Below are positions 8,239-16,509 of a stretch of DNA of 58,997 nt, in pieces. Each line of letters starts with the position of its first letter. The first letter of the stretch is position 1. The notes under the pieces were generated by a model that did not search any database, was not told where the DNA came from, and was given only the letters and a program-made list of their open reading frames with translations. Source of the DNA: Gammaproteobacteria bacterium (GTDB lineage: Bacteria > Pseudomonadota > Gammaproteobacteria > Pseudomonadales > Halieaceae); assembly GCA_024686215.1 (NCBI GenBank), contig JAIBDN010000009.1:1-58997 (forward strand), given 5' to 3'. Both the position numbers and the translations under genes were made by a program.

Positions 8239-9543
8239 AGCGCCCCGCGCGTAGCGGGAAAAACGAAAAGGTTTTAACAGGCTCGAGGCTTGCCCGCAGA
8301 TCTCCTGTGCAACCAGTTTACCCACACCGATCATTTTGTAGCCGTGATTTGAATCTGCAATGAAATGACAGTTGCCTCGAAAACAGTCGATTACGGGAAA
8401 GCTGTCCGGTGTGAAAGCGCCAATTCCCCCGGACGGCTCATTCTTATACAAGGGCATGGCGCCGGCAAAACGTTGCTGGCAATGGGCCAGTGCCGAGACC
8501 CACATGTGAGCGAAATCCGCGCCGGTGATGAACTCGGCTGACTCGGGACCATAGGGGTCTACCGCCACCTGGTGGAAGGGCTTATCGACAATAAACGGGG
8601 CGGCGCCGCCCTGTATTCCGCCAAAATTGAAATCGGGTTTGTAATAAATGCCCCACATCTGGTCGGTAATCAGTGAGCCGTCCACATCGGAAAACAGCGG
8701 CGCATCCGTGTCGACGTGGATGACGGGCGGCGCCCGGCCGTCATTCGTGGTCTGCACGGCGGGATCGACTCCCAGCGTGCCTTCCTGCAAAGACCAATAG
8801 ACCCACATCGGGACGCCCGTTGTGAGGCTGCCATCGGCGGGGTTTTTGATATCGACACTGGACGGTAGATCAAGCATTTGCCAGATTTGCGGGGCCCAGG
8901 GGCCAGCCCCGACTACCAGGTAATCGCAGGCAATTTTACCGCTGGTGGTCAACGCCGCGCTGACCGACCCGCTGCTGTCGAGCTCGAGATCCTGCAGTGT
9001 AACGCCCGTCACAATCCGCACGCCCTCGGCTTCCGCTTTACTGGCCAGACCGTACATGGCACTGGCGTTGTTTGCATAGCCTCCAGGTTTCTCATGCAGA
9101 ACCGAGGTGATGGATTGGGCCTGCCAATCATGGAAGATACCCTTCATGTACCTGCTGCAGTCTGCCTCACCCTCGACAAACTCAGAGTCGTAATCAATGG
9201 CCTGCTGCTCTGCGTGAATCGAGGCGACATCCGCGTGCATGCTCTCGCAGCTGATCTGCATATAGCCGACCGGGTGGTAGCTGTAATTTTTTGGGTCACT
9301 TTCCCAGACTTCCACCGAGTGAGCCATTAACTCCCGCATTGAACTCTGGAAATAATTATTGCGTATCACCCCACAGGCAATGCCGGAAGCACCGGCGGCG
9401 ATACCGCCCTTGTCGATAATGAGGATGTCGTGTCCGTCTCCTCTGCCTGTGCTCTTCAGTTGCAGCGCCAGGTGGTAGGCCGTGCTGAGCCCGTGAATGC
9501 CAGCGCCGATAATAAGGTAAGGGGTATGTTCAGGCAGAGCCAC
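8200..9543 (-). CDS. FAD-dependent oxidoreductase (DAO/SoxB-like), last gene of the second sox operon
   Basis: About 447 residues with an N-terminal FAD Rossmann motif (YLIIGAGIHGLSTAYHLA) and a DAO-fold body containing a SoxB-like SGIACGVIRNNYFQSS segment and C-terminal HFIADSNHGYKMIGVGK. I prefer GTG 9543: a CCCGGAG ribosome site lies seven bases upstream and the gene then follows soxG2 by 22 bp. A longer reading from ATG 9600 would overlap soxG2. Membership in an operon with soxBDAG paralogues points to oxidation of an N-methyl amino acid or related amine. The substrate is not evident from sequence. The 3' end overlaps the convergent Rieske gene. Confidence 0.75.
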   Translation of the reverse strand: MALPEHTPYLIIGAGIHGLSTAYHLALQLKSTGRGDGHDILIIDKGGIAAGASGIACGVIRNNYFQSSMRELMAHSVEVWESDPKNYSYHPVGYMQISCESMHADVASIHAEQQAIDYDSEFVEGEADCSRYMKGIFHDWQAQSITSVLHEKPGGYANNASAMYGLASKAEAEGVRIVTGVTLQDLELDSSGSVSAALTTSGKIACDYLVVGAGPWAPQIWQMLDLPSSVDIKNPADGSLTTGVPMWVYWSLQEGTLGVDPAVQTTNDGRAPPVIHVDTDAPLFSDVDGSLITDQMWGIYYKPDFNFGGIQGGAAPFIVDKPFHQVAVDPYGPESAEFITGADFAHMWVSALAHCQQRFAGAMPLYKNEPSGGIGAFTPDSFPVIDCFRGNCHFIADSNHGYKMIGVGKLVAQEICGQASSLLKPFRFSRYARGALHPVSNSPFPWS

Positions 9544-9565
9544 GCGCTTTCTCCGGGAGGCAAAA

Positions 9566-10240
9566 CTACAGCAGGTGTTCCAGACCGGTGGCCTGGCCAC
9601 CGAACGCAGTCACGCTTTCCAGCAATATGTTCCACAGATAAAGCGCCGTGCTCGCGTCACACAGCAGATGATAACGCAGGCCGTGGTTATCGTCGCGTAT
9701 GACGATGGTATTGGTGCGAGCGACCGATGTCTGGGCGATCGAACCATCGGCGAACTGCTGCGGCCGGAGATCTACCGCGCACAGGCTGGACATCATGGCC
9801 GCCGCATCGGCTCCCGCCAGGATCATCCAGCTGTGGGAATCTGCCCTGGGCAATGCGTAGCACTGCGAGGGCTGTTCCAGCTCCCAGCGACGCAGCAGCT
9901 CTGCGGGCAGGGGAGCATCCGCGGCAAGGTTGTCCAGGAGCAGATGCTCATGCTCAGAAAGTCGTGCCAGCAATGAGCCGTCTGGCTGCCTGGCTGCGCA
10001 GTTGGGCGTCTGCGGCATATCGATCGCGAGTTGGCGCAACCATTGCCGGGTGCCAACACCTTTGAAACCAACCCGCGGGTGAGTGCTGAGATCGGTCAGC
10101 GACAGAGCCGGGGCCTGCTCATCCGGGTAGCGCAATACCCGCAGAGTTGACCCAGTCATAGCGAAAGCAGCACCTTGTTGCTGGTGCCAATGGTAGAGTT
10201 GGCTGCGCCGCAGTACGGGAGGGGAAGACTCACTACTCAT
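9566..10240 (-). CDS. soxG: Sarcosine oxidase gamma-like subunit (copy 2)
   Basis: A 224-residue gamma-type subunit, weakly similar to the copy at 6392: short N-terminal strand, 'PRVGFKGVGTRQWL' region, and 'LPRADSHSWMILAGADAAAMMSSLCAVDLRP'-like GcvT segments with a C-terminal FGGQATGLEHLL. Its ATG overlaps the soxA2 stop by one base, so translation is coupled. Assignment rests on position in a soxBDAG order plus recognisable GcvT-like segments; sequence conservation of gamma subunits is low in general. Confidence 0.75.
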   Translation of the reverse strand: MSSESSPPVLRRSQLYHWHQQQGAAFAMTGSTLRVLRYPDEQAPALSLTDLSTHPRVGFKGVGTRQWLRQLAIDMPQTPNCAARQPDGSLLARLSEHEHLLLDNLAADAPLPAELLRRWELEQPSQCYALPRADSHSWMILAGADAAAMMSSLCAVDLRPQQFADGSIAQTSVARTNTIVIRDDNHGLRYHLLCDASTALYLWNILLESVTAFGGQATGLEHLL

Positions 10241-13038
10241 CAGATATCCTGCCTGTTGTTATCTGCATCATAAAACGGCGTGTTGACAACCTGCGCGTTG
10301 AGTCGCTCCCCGCCGGTGAGCTTGATGGTTATCGAGGTGCCGGGCTCGGCCAATGCCGGGCTCACGTAAGCCAGGCCAATACCCCGCTGCAGCGTGGGAG
10401 AATAGGCGCATGAGGTAACCCTGCCGACCATCTGTTCCCCGTTGACGACCAGGTGACTTTCCGCGGGCAGCTGTGACTCGCCGCCTGGCAGCACGAATCC
10501 CACCAGGCAGCGACCCACACCCTGCGCTTCCAGTTCCCGCAGGCTGCGGTCCCCGACAAAAAACGCTTTCTTGCGCGACACCGCCCAACCCATCTGTATC
10601 TGTTGGGGCGTGGACATGGCGTCGGTATCCTGACCGATAATCACGTGCCCTTTTTCCAGTCGCAGTACACGCTGTGCTTCGACCCCGAAAGGGCTTACAC
10701 CCAGATCTGTGATTGCGTCCCAGAGGGCTTCCCCGCAATGTTGCGGAACGTGAATTTCATAGCCCAATTCACCGACGAATCCCACCCGAAGAATACGTGC
10801 GGGTATGCCAGCGACCTGGGCCACGCGTGCGCCCATATACGGAAAGGCCTCCTGCTCCAGCGGCAGCTCGGGGCAAAGTTGCGCCAGGATATCCCGGCTG
10901 CGCGGGCCGGCAATATTGACCGCCGCCCACGCCGTGGTCACATTGGCAATATCGACATCCAGTTGCCACTGGGTGTTCCACTTGAGCATTGTCTGGAATA
11001 CCCGGTCGACGCCGGTCGTGGTGGCGGTCACGTAGTAGTGGTCCACGGCGAGTCGGCAGGCGACTCCATCATCGATCACCACTCCGGCCTCGTTGGTCAT
11101 GAGGGCGTAGCGGCAGCGGCCAACTTCCTGCTTCACAAAGGCAAAGGTGTATATACGATTCAGAAACTCGGCCGCATCGGCGCCGCGGATTTCCAGTCCG
11201 CCCAGGGTCGAAACGTCAATGACCCCTGCGTTGTTTCTAACGTTGGTGATCTCCGCATTGATTGCCGTTTCCCGCTCGGGGCCGTAATAGGCGGGCCGAT
11301 ACCAGGCGCCCGCCTGCAGCAGGGTGGCGCCGGCTGCAATATGCCGCTGGTGCATATTGCTGTAGCGGGTCGGGTAAAAGCGTCGTCCCGCCAGCTGGCC
11401 AAGTGTTTCGGCGCTGGCGGGGGGGCGAGCAGTGGTAATTCCGGTTTCAGCGATACTTCTGTGCGTAGCGCGAGCCACCAGGCGCGCAGTGGCCAGCGCT
11501 GAGTGGCGGCCCTGTGACGGACCCATGCCCACTGTTGAAAAGCGTTTTACCAGCTGGATATGGTCGTAGCCCTCGCGGGTTGCATTGACAATGTCATCGA
11601 TCTGCAGGTCTTCGTCGAAATCGACAAATTCCTTGCCGCGCGGGTGGGGGAAAATAGGCCAGGGGTGTGTTGCGCCCCAGTCTTTGCCAGATGCATTCGC
11701 CGCCGATCCGCTGACCTGCATACCGTCTGGCAGCTGCGTTAATTGAAACCGGGCCTGATCTTCCTGGTATTCCAGTTTGGCCCCGGCCATGCAGGCCAGC
11801 TGCCACGCCGGCATCTGGCCTCCTGACATACACAGCACGTCGCAGCGCAGGGTTTCGCCCGCATGCTGGCTGACACTCTCGCCGACAAGTGGTCGCACCT
11901 CAACCTGCGCTATTCGGTGGCTGCTGTCCGCCTGTGCCTCCCACACTGTCTGTCCCTGCAGAACTCTCACCTGCCGCCGCTGTACCTCCGTCGCCACTTC
12001 TCCTGTCGCAGGCTGCTCGCGCAGATCGACCAGAGCTTCGACCTGCACGCCGGCGTCGAGCAAGTCCAGTGCGCAGGCGTACCCCTCGTTGTCGGCAGTC
12101 ACAATCACGGCGCGTTGCCCTGGCGCTATGCCGTAGTAATGCAGCAGCCGTTGCGCTGCGCTACACAGCATAATTCCGGGCAGGTCGTTATTGCGAAAAA
12201 TAACCGGCTGTTGCAAGGTGCCCACCGCCAGCACGGTTCTGCCAGTGCGGATCTTGTGCAGTTGCGAGCGATATATAACGGACAACCAGTGGTCGGCGAA
12301 CCAGCCGGTACAGGTGGCGCCGGTGAGCAGTTCGATACCCGGCTCGGCTGCAACCTGTGCCGCCAGTTGCTGCGCCAGTTCGCGCGCCGCAAGCCCCGCC
12401 GCATCCCGTCTGGAATAGTTCAGTGACCCTCCCGGCTCCGGATTTTGATCGAGCAGCAAGATCCGCTCGCCCTGTCGTGCCGCATCGAGCGCTGCTTCCA
12501 TGCCGGCGCGGCCTGCACCGATTACCACCACGTCGAAAAAGCCATAAAACTTGTCCGTACGCGGCTCCCGATAACTCAGGTCCAGCGGGCTGAGCCCAGC
12601 CATGCGCCGGATAATCGGGGCCCAGTACTCCCAGATCCCTCGCGGTTTGAAGAATGCCTTGTAGTAGAAGCCAACCGGCAGGAAGCGGGAAAATAAACCC
12701 AGTGCCGAACCCCAGTCGCGCTGCAGGGAGCCCAGCACGTTGATCGGCTGCACCTGCATGCCGTCTGTTGCCGGTTCCAGGTCCGCCAGGCTATTGGGCT
12801 TGCCAGGGATATGCACCAGGGTGTTAGCATCCTGTCCGGCGAAACTCAGTGGTCCCCGCGGGCGGTGATATTTGAAGGACCGCGATAACAGGTAGCTGCC
12901 ATTAGCGGCGACAGCGCTGGCGATGCTATCGCCATGCAATCCCTGGTAGGTTCTCCCGGCAAAGCTGAACTCAACAGTCCGCTCGCGGTCGATGCGAGTG
13001 CCCCAGGGGGCCGGCAAACGCTCAGACATCTTTATCAT
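10240..13038 (-). CDS. soxA: Sarcosine oxidase alpha-like subunit (copy 2)
   Basis: A 932-residue SoxA homologue: N-terminal FAGRTYQGLHGDSIASAVAANG domain, NAD-binding motif VVVIGAGRAGMEAALDAARQG near 170, and a C-terminal THF-binding GcvT-like domain (GFVGELGYEIHVPQ, GQDTDAMSTPQQIQMGWAV). It is shorter than SoxA1 because it lacks the glycine-rich linker. The start at 13038 has an AGGA site about ten bases upstream and overlaps soxD2 by 17 bp. The divergence between the two sets, and different companions (Rieske versus BCCT and FAD oxidoreductase), suggest different N-methyl substrates, possibly sarcosine versus N-methylproline or dimethylglycine; this is inference. Confidence 0.88.
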   Translation of the reverse strand: MIKMSERLPAPWGTRIDRERTVEFSFAGRTYQGLHGDSIASAVAANGSYLLSRSFKYHRPRGPLSFAGQDANTLVHIPGKPNSLADLEPATDGMQVQPINVLGSLQRDWGSALGLFSRFLPVGFYYKAFFKPRGIWEYWAPIIRRMAGLSPLDLSYREPRTDKFYGFFDVVVIGAGRAGMEAALDAARQGERILLLDQNPEPGGSLNYSRRDAAGLAARELAQQLAAQVAAEPGIELLTGATCTGWFADHWLSVIYRSQLHKIRTGRTVLAVGTLQQPVIFRNNDLPGIMLCSAAQRLLHYYGIAPGQRAVIVTADNEGYACALDLLDAGVQVEALVDLREQPATGEVATEVQRRQVRVLQGQTVWEAQADSSHRIAQVEVRPLVGESVSQHAGETLRCDVLCMSGGQMPAWQLACMAGAKLEYQEDQARFQLTQLPDGMQVSGSAANASGKDWGATHPWPIFPHPRGKEFVDFDEDLQIDDIVNATREGYDHIQLVKRFSTVGMGPSQGRHSALATARLVARATHRSIAETGITTARPPASAETLGQLAGRRFYPTRYSNMHQRHIAAGATLLQAGAWYRPAYYGPERETAINAEITNVRNNAGVIDVSTLGGLEIRGADAAEFLNRIYTFAFVKQEVGRCRYALMTNEAGVVIDDGVACRLAVDHYYVTATTTGVDRVFQTMLKWNTQWQLDVDIANVTTAWAAVNIAGPRSRDILAQLCPELPLEQEAFPYMGARVAQVAGIPARILRVGFVGELGYEIHVPQHCGEALWDAITDLGVSPFGVEAQRVLRLEKGHVIIGQDTDAMSTPQQIQMGWAVSRKKAFFVGDRSLRELEAQGVGRCLVGFVLPGGESQLPAESHLVVNGEQMVGRVTSCAYSPTLQRGIGLAYVSPALAEPGTSITIKLTGGERLNAQVVNTPFYDADNNRQDI

Positions 13039-13303
13039 GCGCGTATTTTCCTGCGTCCTGCAGGCGATAGGTCCGCAGTATTTCGTCAGTTATGGTGTTG
13101 CGGTCAGCGAGAAACCAGAAAGCCGTCGCGGTATGCATCCACCATTCCGTGACCATGCCCGCCGGGTTTTCGGGGAAAAAAACATACTCTACCCAAGCCT
13201 CTTGACTGGATCCCATCGAATCCGGCATAGGATGGTACTCGCCGCCATAGGTAAACTCGGAGATGTTGCGGGGACCATTCAGCGGGCAGTTGAGGATTTT
13301 CAT
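13022..13303 (-). CDS. soxD: Sarcosine oxidase delta-like subunit (copy 2), zinc ligands lost
   Basis: A 93-residue delta subunit that keeps the fold signature (ISEFTYGGE) and Cys6 and His57, but the second Cys of the first pair is Asn9 (CPLNG instead of CPYC) and the final Cys is Ala61 (WMHTATA). Two of the four zinc ligands known from SoxD structures are therefore missing. It follows soxB2 by one base and overlaps soxA2 by 17. It probably remains a structural subunit without bound zinc. Confidence 0.82.
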   Translation of the reverse strand: MKILNCPLNGPRNISEFTYGGEYHPMPDSMGSSQEAWVEYVFFPENPAGMVTEWWMHTATAFWFLADRNTITDEILRTYRLQDAGKYAHDKDV

Positions 13304-13304
13304 T

Positions 13305-14546
13305 TCAGTGACTCGCCGCCGTGGCGCCGGCCTCGTTGACCTGCTGGAAACGATAAAACCTGTCCAGTTCGAAAGGCTTTATCAGGTCCGGGACCCGCCC
13401 GGTGGCAACCAGCTCTGCCATACATTTGCCGCTGATGGGCGTTGCCTTGAAACCCCAGGTGCCCCAGCCGGCATCAAGATAATAATTATCGACAGGGCTC
13501 AGACCCATGATCGGGCTGTAATCGGGGGTCATGTCAGTGGTTCCGGCCCACTGCCGGAGGATTTTTGCCTGCGCCAGGAACGGCAGCAGCTCGACGATGC
13601 CTGCGGCCAGGGACTCCTTCATATCGAGGGTAGAGCGAGTGTTGTAAAGCGGGTAGGGATCGGAGCCACCACCTATTACGAATTCCCCGCGTGAAGTCTG
13701 GTGGGTATAGACGTGTAATTGCGGGGAGCTCAGGTGTGGGTTAAGCAGCGGCTTGTAGGGTTGGGTTACCATGGCCTGCAGGGGATAGCTGTGTATGGGC
13801 AGCCTGATACCCGCCATAGCCGCAACCACCGAACTGTTGCCGGCTACAGCCTGCACCACGCAACCGCAGCTGATTTTGCCGCGGTTTGTGTGAACCTCAC
13901 GGGCCGTGCCGCTGCTCACCTGTACGGCCTGCACCTCGGTTAACTGGTGCAGCTCCACGCCACGGGAGCAGGCGCCGCGGGCATAGCCCCAGGCGACTGC
14001 ATCATGACGGGCGGTGGCGCCATCCGCATGCCATAGTCCAGCCATAATCGGGTAGCGTACTTCTTCATCGAGATTTAGCTGTGGTGCGAGCTCGGAGATA
14101 GTCTGGCGATCTACCAGCTCTGATTTAACCCCCAGGTGTTGATTCACCTCTGCTCGCCAGCGGAAGCTGCGTATCGCGGCATCGTTGTGGGCCAGGGTCA
14201 ACTGGCCGCGGTTCTCGTACATGATGTTGTAGTCGAATTCGTTGCTGAGATTTTTGTACAGCTTGAGTGATTCCCGATAGAAGGATACGCCTTCTTCGGT
14301 CAGGTAATTGGAGCGGATAACCGCCGTGTTACGCGCTGTATTGCCACCACCCATATAGGATTTTTCCAGTACGGCAATGTTGCTGATACCGTGGTAACGG
14401 GACAGGTAGTAGGCGGTAGCCAGACCGTGCCCACCAGCACCGATGATGACCACGTCATAGTGTTTTTTCAGGCTCCTGTTGACAGAAAACTGGTGTTTCA
14501 GATGCTCCTTTTTCTGGAGCCCGCGGCGCAGTAGGGACAGTGGCAC
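13305..14546 (-). CDS. soxB: Sarcosine oxidase beta-like subunit (copy 2)
   Basis: A 413-residue SoxB paralogue with FAD motif [18 protein letters not shown] and the flavin-linking [13 protein letters not shown] stretch. The C-terminus has the WGTWGFKATPISG segment, equivalent to GTGGFKATP in SoxB1. The start is GTG 14546: AAGGA lies nine bases ahead, the protein then begins VPLSLLRRGLQKKEHLKHQFSV-style as in other SoxB leaders, and the gene follows the BCCT carrier by 23 bp. A reading beginning at 14726 would lie inside the carrier gene and is rejected. It is the catalytic subunit of the second N-methyl amine oxidase. Confidence 0.87.
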   Translation of the reverse strand: MPLSLLRRGLQKKEHLKHQFSVNRSLKKHYDVVIIGAGGHGLATAYYLSRYHGISNIAVLEKSYMGGGNTARNTAVIRSNYLTEEGVSFYRESLKLYKNLSNEFDYNIMYENRGQLTLAHNDAAIRSFRWRAEVNQHLGVKSELVDRQTISELAPQLNLDEEVRYPIMAGLWHADGATARHDAVAWGYARGACSRGVELHQLTEVQAVQVSSGTAREVHTNRGKISCGCVVQAVAGNSSVVAAMAGIRLPIHSYPLQAMVTQPYKPLLNPHLSSPQLHVYTHQTSRGEFVIGGGSDPYPLYNTRSTLDMKESLAAGIVELLPFLAQAKILRQWAGTTDMTPDYSPIMGLSPVDNYYLDAGWGTWGFKATPISGKCMAELVATGRVPDLIKPFELDRFYRFQQVNEAGATAASH

Positions 14547-14569
14547 AGAAATTAATCCTTGGTTTGCAG

Positions 14570-16129
14570 TCAGTTTAGCTCGGTTCGAAGGCCGCGCATC
14601 AGGCTGACGCACATTGCCAGCAGCACCAGGACAAATGGCAGCCCGGTAGCCAGCGAGGCGGCCTGTAATGCGGCCAGACCACCCCCGAGCATCAATGCAA
14701 TGGCGACCAGTCCTTCGAACGTGCACCAGAAAATACGTTGCGCAACCGGCGCATCTATTTTTCCACCGGCGGTAATTGTATCAATGACCAGGGATCCGGA
14801 ATCCATGCTGGTTACAAAGAATACGATGACAAGCACCAGGGCCAGGGCTGAAGAAATTCCGGAAAAGGGCAGCTCTTCCAGAAACTTGAACAGGGCCAGC
14901 TCAATCTGGGAACTTCTTACCGCGTCTGCAACGCCTGTGTAACCCTCATGCATGTACTGGTCTACGGCCGCGCCGCCAAAAGTGCTCATCCATATGATGC
15001 CCACACTGGTCGGCACCAGCAGTGAAGCAATAATGAACTCACGGATGGTCCTGCCATGGGATACCCGTGCTATGAACATGCCTACAAATGGCGACCAGGC
15101 CACCCACCATGCCCAGTAAAACGTGGTCCAGTCATGGAAGAATGCGGTGTCCTCACGACCCACCCAGTTACTCAATGCGGGCAGGTAAAACAGATAGTCG
15201 GCGGTGCTGGTGAAAATGTTGCTAATTATCGACCAGGAAGGGCCGACAATAATGACAAAAATCATCAGTCCCACTGCCATCGCCATGTTGATTTCGCTGA
15301 GTACTTTCACACCCTTGTCCATGCCCCGTACCACCGAGACCAGTGCAATCGCGGTAATCCCGAGAATCACTATAATCTGCATGTTAGTGTCGTTGGGCAG
15401 TCCAAACAGGTAATTGAGGCCGGCAGCTGTCTGTTGCGCACCCAGGCCCAGTGAAGTCGCCAGCCCGAACAGGGTGGCGAACACTGCCAGGATATCAATG
15501 ACATGCCCCGGCCAGCCCCAGACCCGCTCCCCCAGCAATGGATAAAACGCGGAGCGCATGGTCAGCGGCAGGCCCTTGTTGTAATGGAATATGGCCAGGG
15601 CGAGACCGACCACTGCATAAATCGCCCAGGCGTGCAGGCCCCAGTGGAATACCGTGGCTGCCACGCCCAGTCCCGCGGCAGCCTCGCTGTCTCCGGGCGC
15701 TATTCCCAGTGGTGGGTTCAGAGAGTGGGTCATGGGTTCCAGCACACCGTAAAACATCAGGCCGATGCCAACACCCGCGGCAAACATCATCGCGAACCAG
15801 CTGGGGTAGGAATAGTGGGTTTTCGCGTCGGCGCCGCCAATCCTGATCCTGCCGAAGCGCGAGACGATAAGAAAACCGCAGAGCAGCACAAAAATATTTG
15901 CTGAAATCATGAACAACCAGTCCAGGCGGGTCGTTATCCAGCCGCGTGCGCCAGTGAAAACTTCGGCTGCCTGGGCCTGGAACATGAGTGAGAACACAAC
16001 GAAAAGGATGATAGTGCTGGCGGCGATGACAAAAACCGGATTGTGTACATCCAGGCCGATAATACTCACGTTGTCCTGACCAACTTCGTAGTCAGTATCG
16101 CAATGCGCGCTGTCTTCGCTGCTTTTCAC
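14570..16129 (-). CDS. BCCT-family betaine/choline/carnitine carrier 1
   Basis: A 519-residue membrane protein with about 12 predicted helices. It has the Na+-type glycine motif of BetP (AAGVGIGLMFYGVLEP) and an intact aromatic substrate box YWAWWVAWSPF followed by the conserved ARVSHGRTIREF segment. GTG 16129 is used; AAGGGG lies eight bases upstream. It heads the second sox operon, so its substrate is probably the N-methylated compound oxidised by SoxBDAG2. The neighbouring 16130-16509 gap provides its promoter. Confidence 0.9.
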   Translation of the reverse strand: MKSSEDSAHCDTDYEVGQDNVSIIGLDVHNPVFVIAASTIILFVVFSLMFQAQAAEVFTGARGWITTRLDWLFMISANIFVLLCGFLIVSRFGRIRIGGADAKTHYSYPSWFAMMFAAGVGIGLMFYGVLEPMTHSLNPPLGIAPGDSEAAAGLGVAATVFHWGLHAWAIYAVVGLALAIFHYNKGLPLTMRSAFYPLLGERVWGWPGHVIDILAVFATLFGLATSLGLGAQQTAAGLNYLFGLPNDTNMQIIVILGITAIALVSVVRGMDKGVKVLSEINMAMAVGLMIFVIIVGPSWSIISNIFTSTADYLFYLPALSNWVGREDTAFFHDWTTFYWAWWVAWSPFVGMFIARVSHGRTIREFIIASLLVPTSVGIIWMSTFGGAAVDQYMHEGYTGVADAVRSSQIELALFKFLEELPFSGISSALALVLVIVFFVTSMDSGSLVIDTITAGGKIDAPVAQRIFWCTFEGLVAIALMLGGGLAALQAASLATGLPFVLVLLAMCVSLMRGLRTELN

Positions 16130-16509
16130 AAAAGCTACCCCTTGGTTATTTTATCGCAGTTGCGCTGCGTAACTCAGACCAACCCTGGTGTTGCCGCGGG
16201 CGGGTTTAACTTGCCGTGTTCGGCGATCGGTAAGCGGGACATACCGAAGCTCGCCATCAGGACGCCATAGATTAGCACAGTAAAGCAGGCTGCTGCCGCC
16301 AGCCCGCCCGCGATAAGTCCCGCCTACTGCAGCTTCCCAGTGCCATCATCCCTGAACCAATCACTGCATTCAGTTGTATAAGCGGCAGCATATATCCCCG
16401 CTGCGACCAATCTTATGCCGCTCTTTGGCAGTCTAGTGTCGCAAACAGTGTTACAGCCGGTAAAAGCTGCGGTTACACTTCGATGGATCGGCATGGATTG
16501 GAGTCTGTG
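16130..16509. other. Divergent intergenic region with a possible membrane-protein relic
   Basis: This 380-bp gap separates the minus-strand BCCT/sox operon from the plus-strand DMGDH-like gene and must hold both promoters; I see no clear consensus promoter or operator. On the minus strand, about 16205-16345 reads as a hydrophobic segment (LIAGGLAAAACFTVLIYGVL) ending at a TGA, preceded in another frame by 'LIQLNAVIGSGMMALGSC'. This may be the frameshifted tail of a lost membrane protein. There is no start codon for it, so I do not call a gene. Confidence 0.3.

Noticed and set aside
14547..14726. N-terminal extension of soxB2 to 14726
   Set aside because: It would overlap the end of the BCCT gene by about 157 bp; GTG 14546 has a ribosome site and gives a normal SoxB length.
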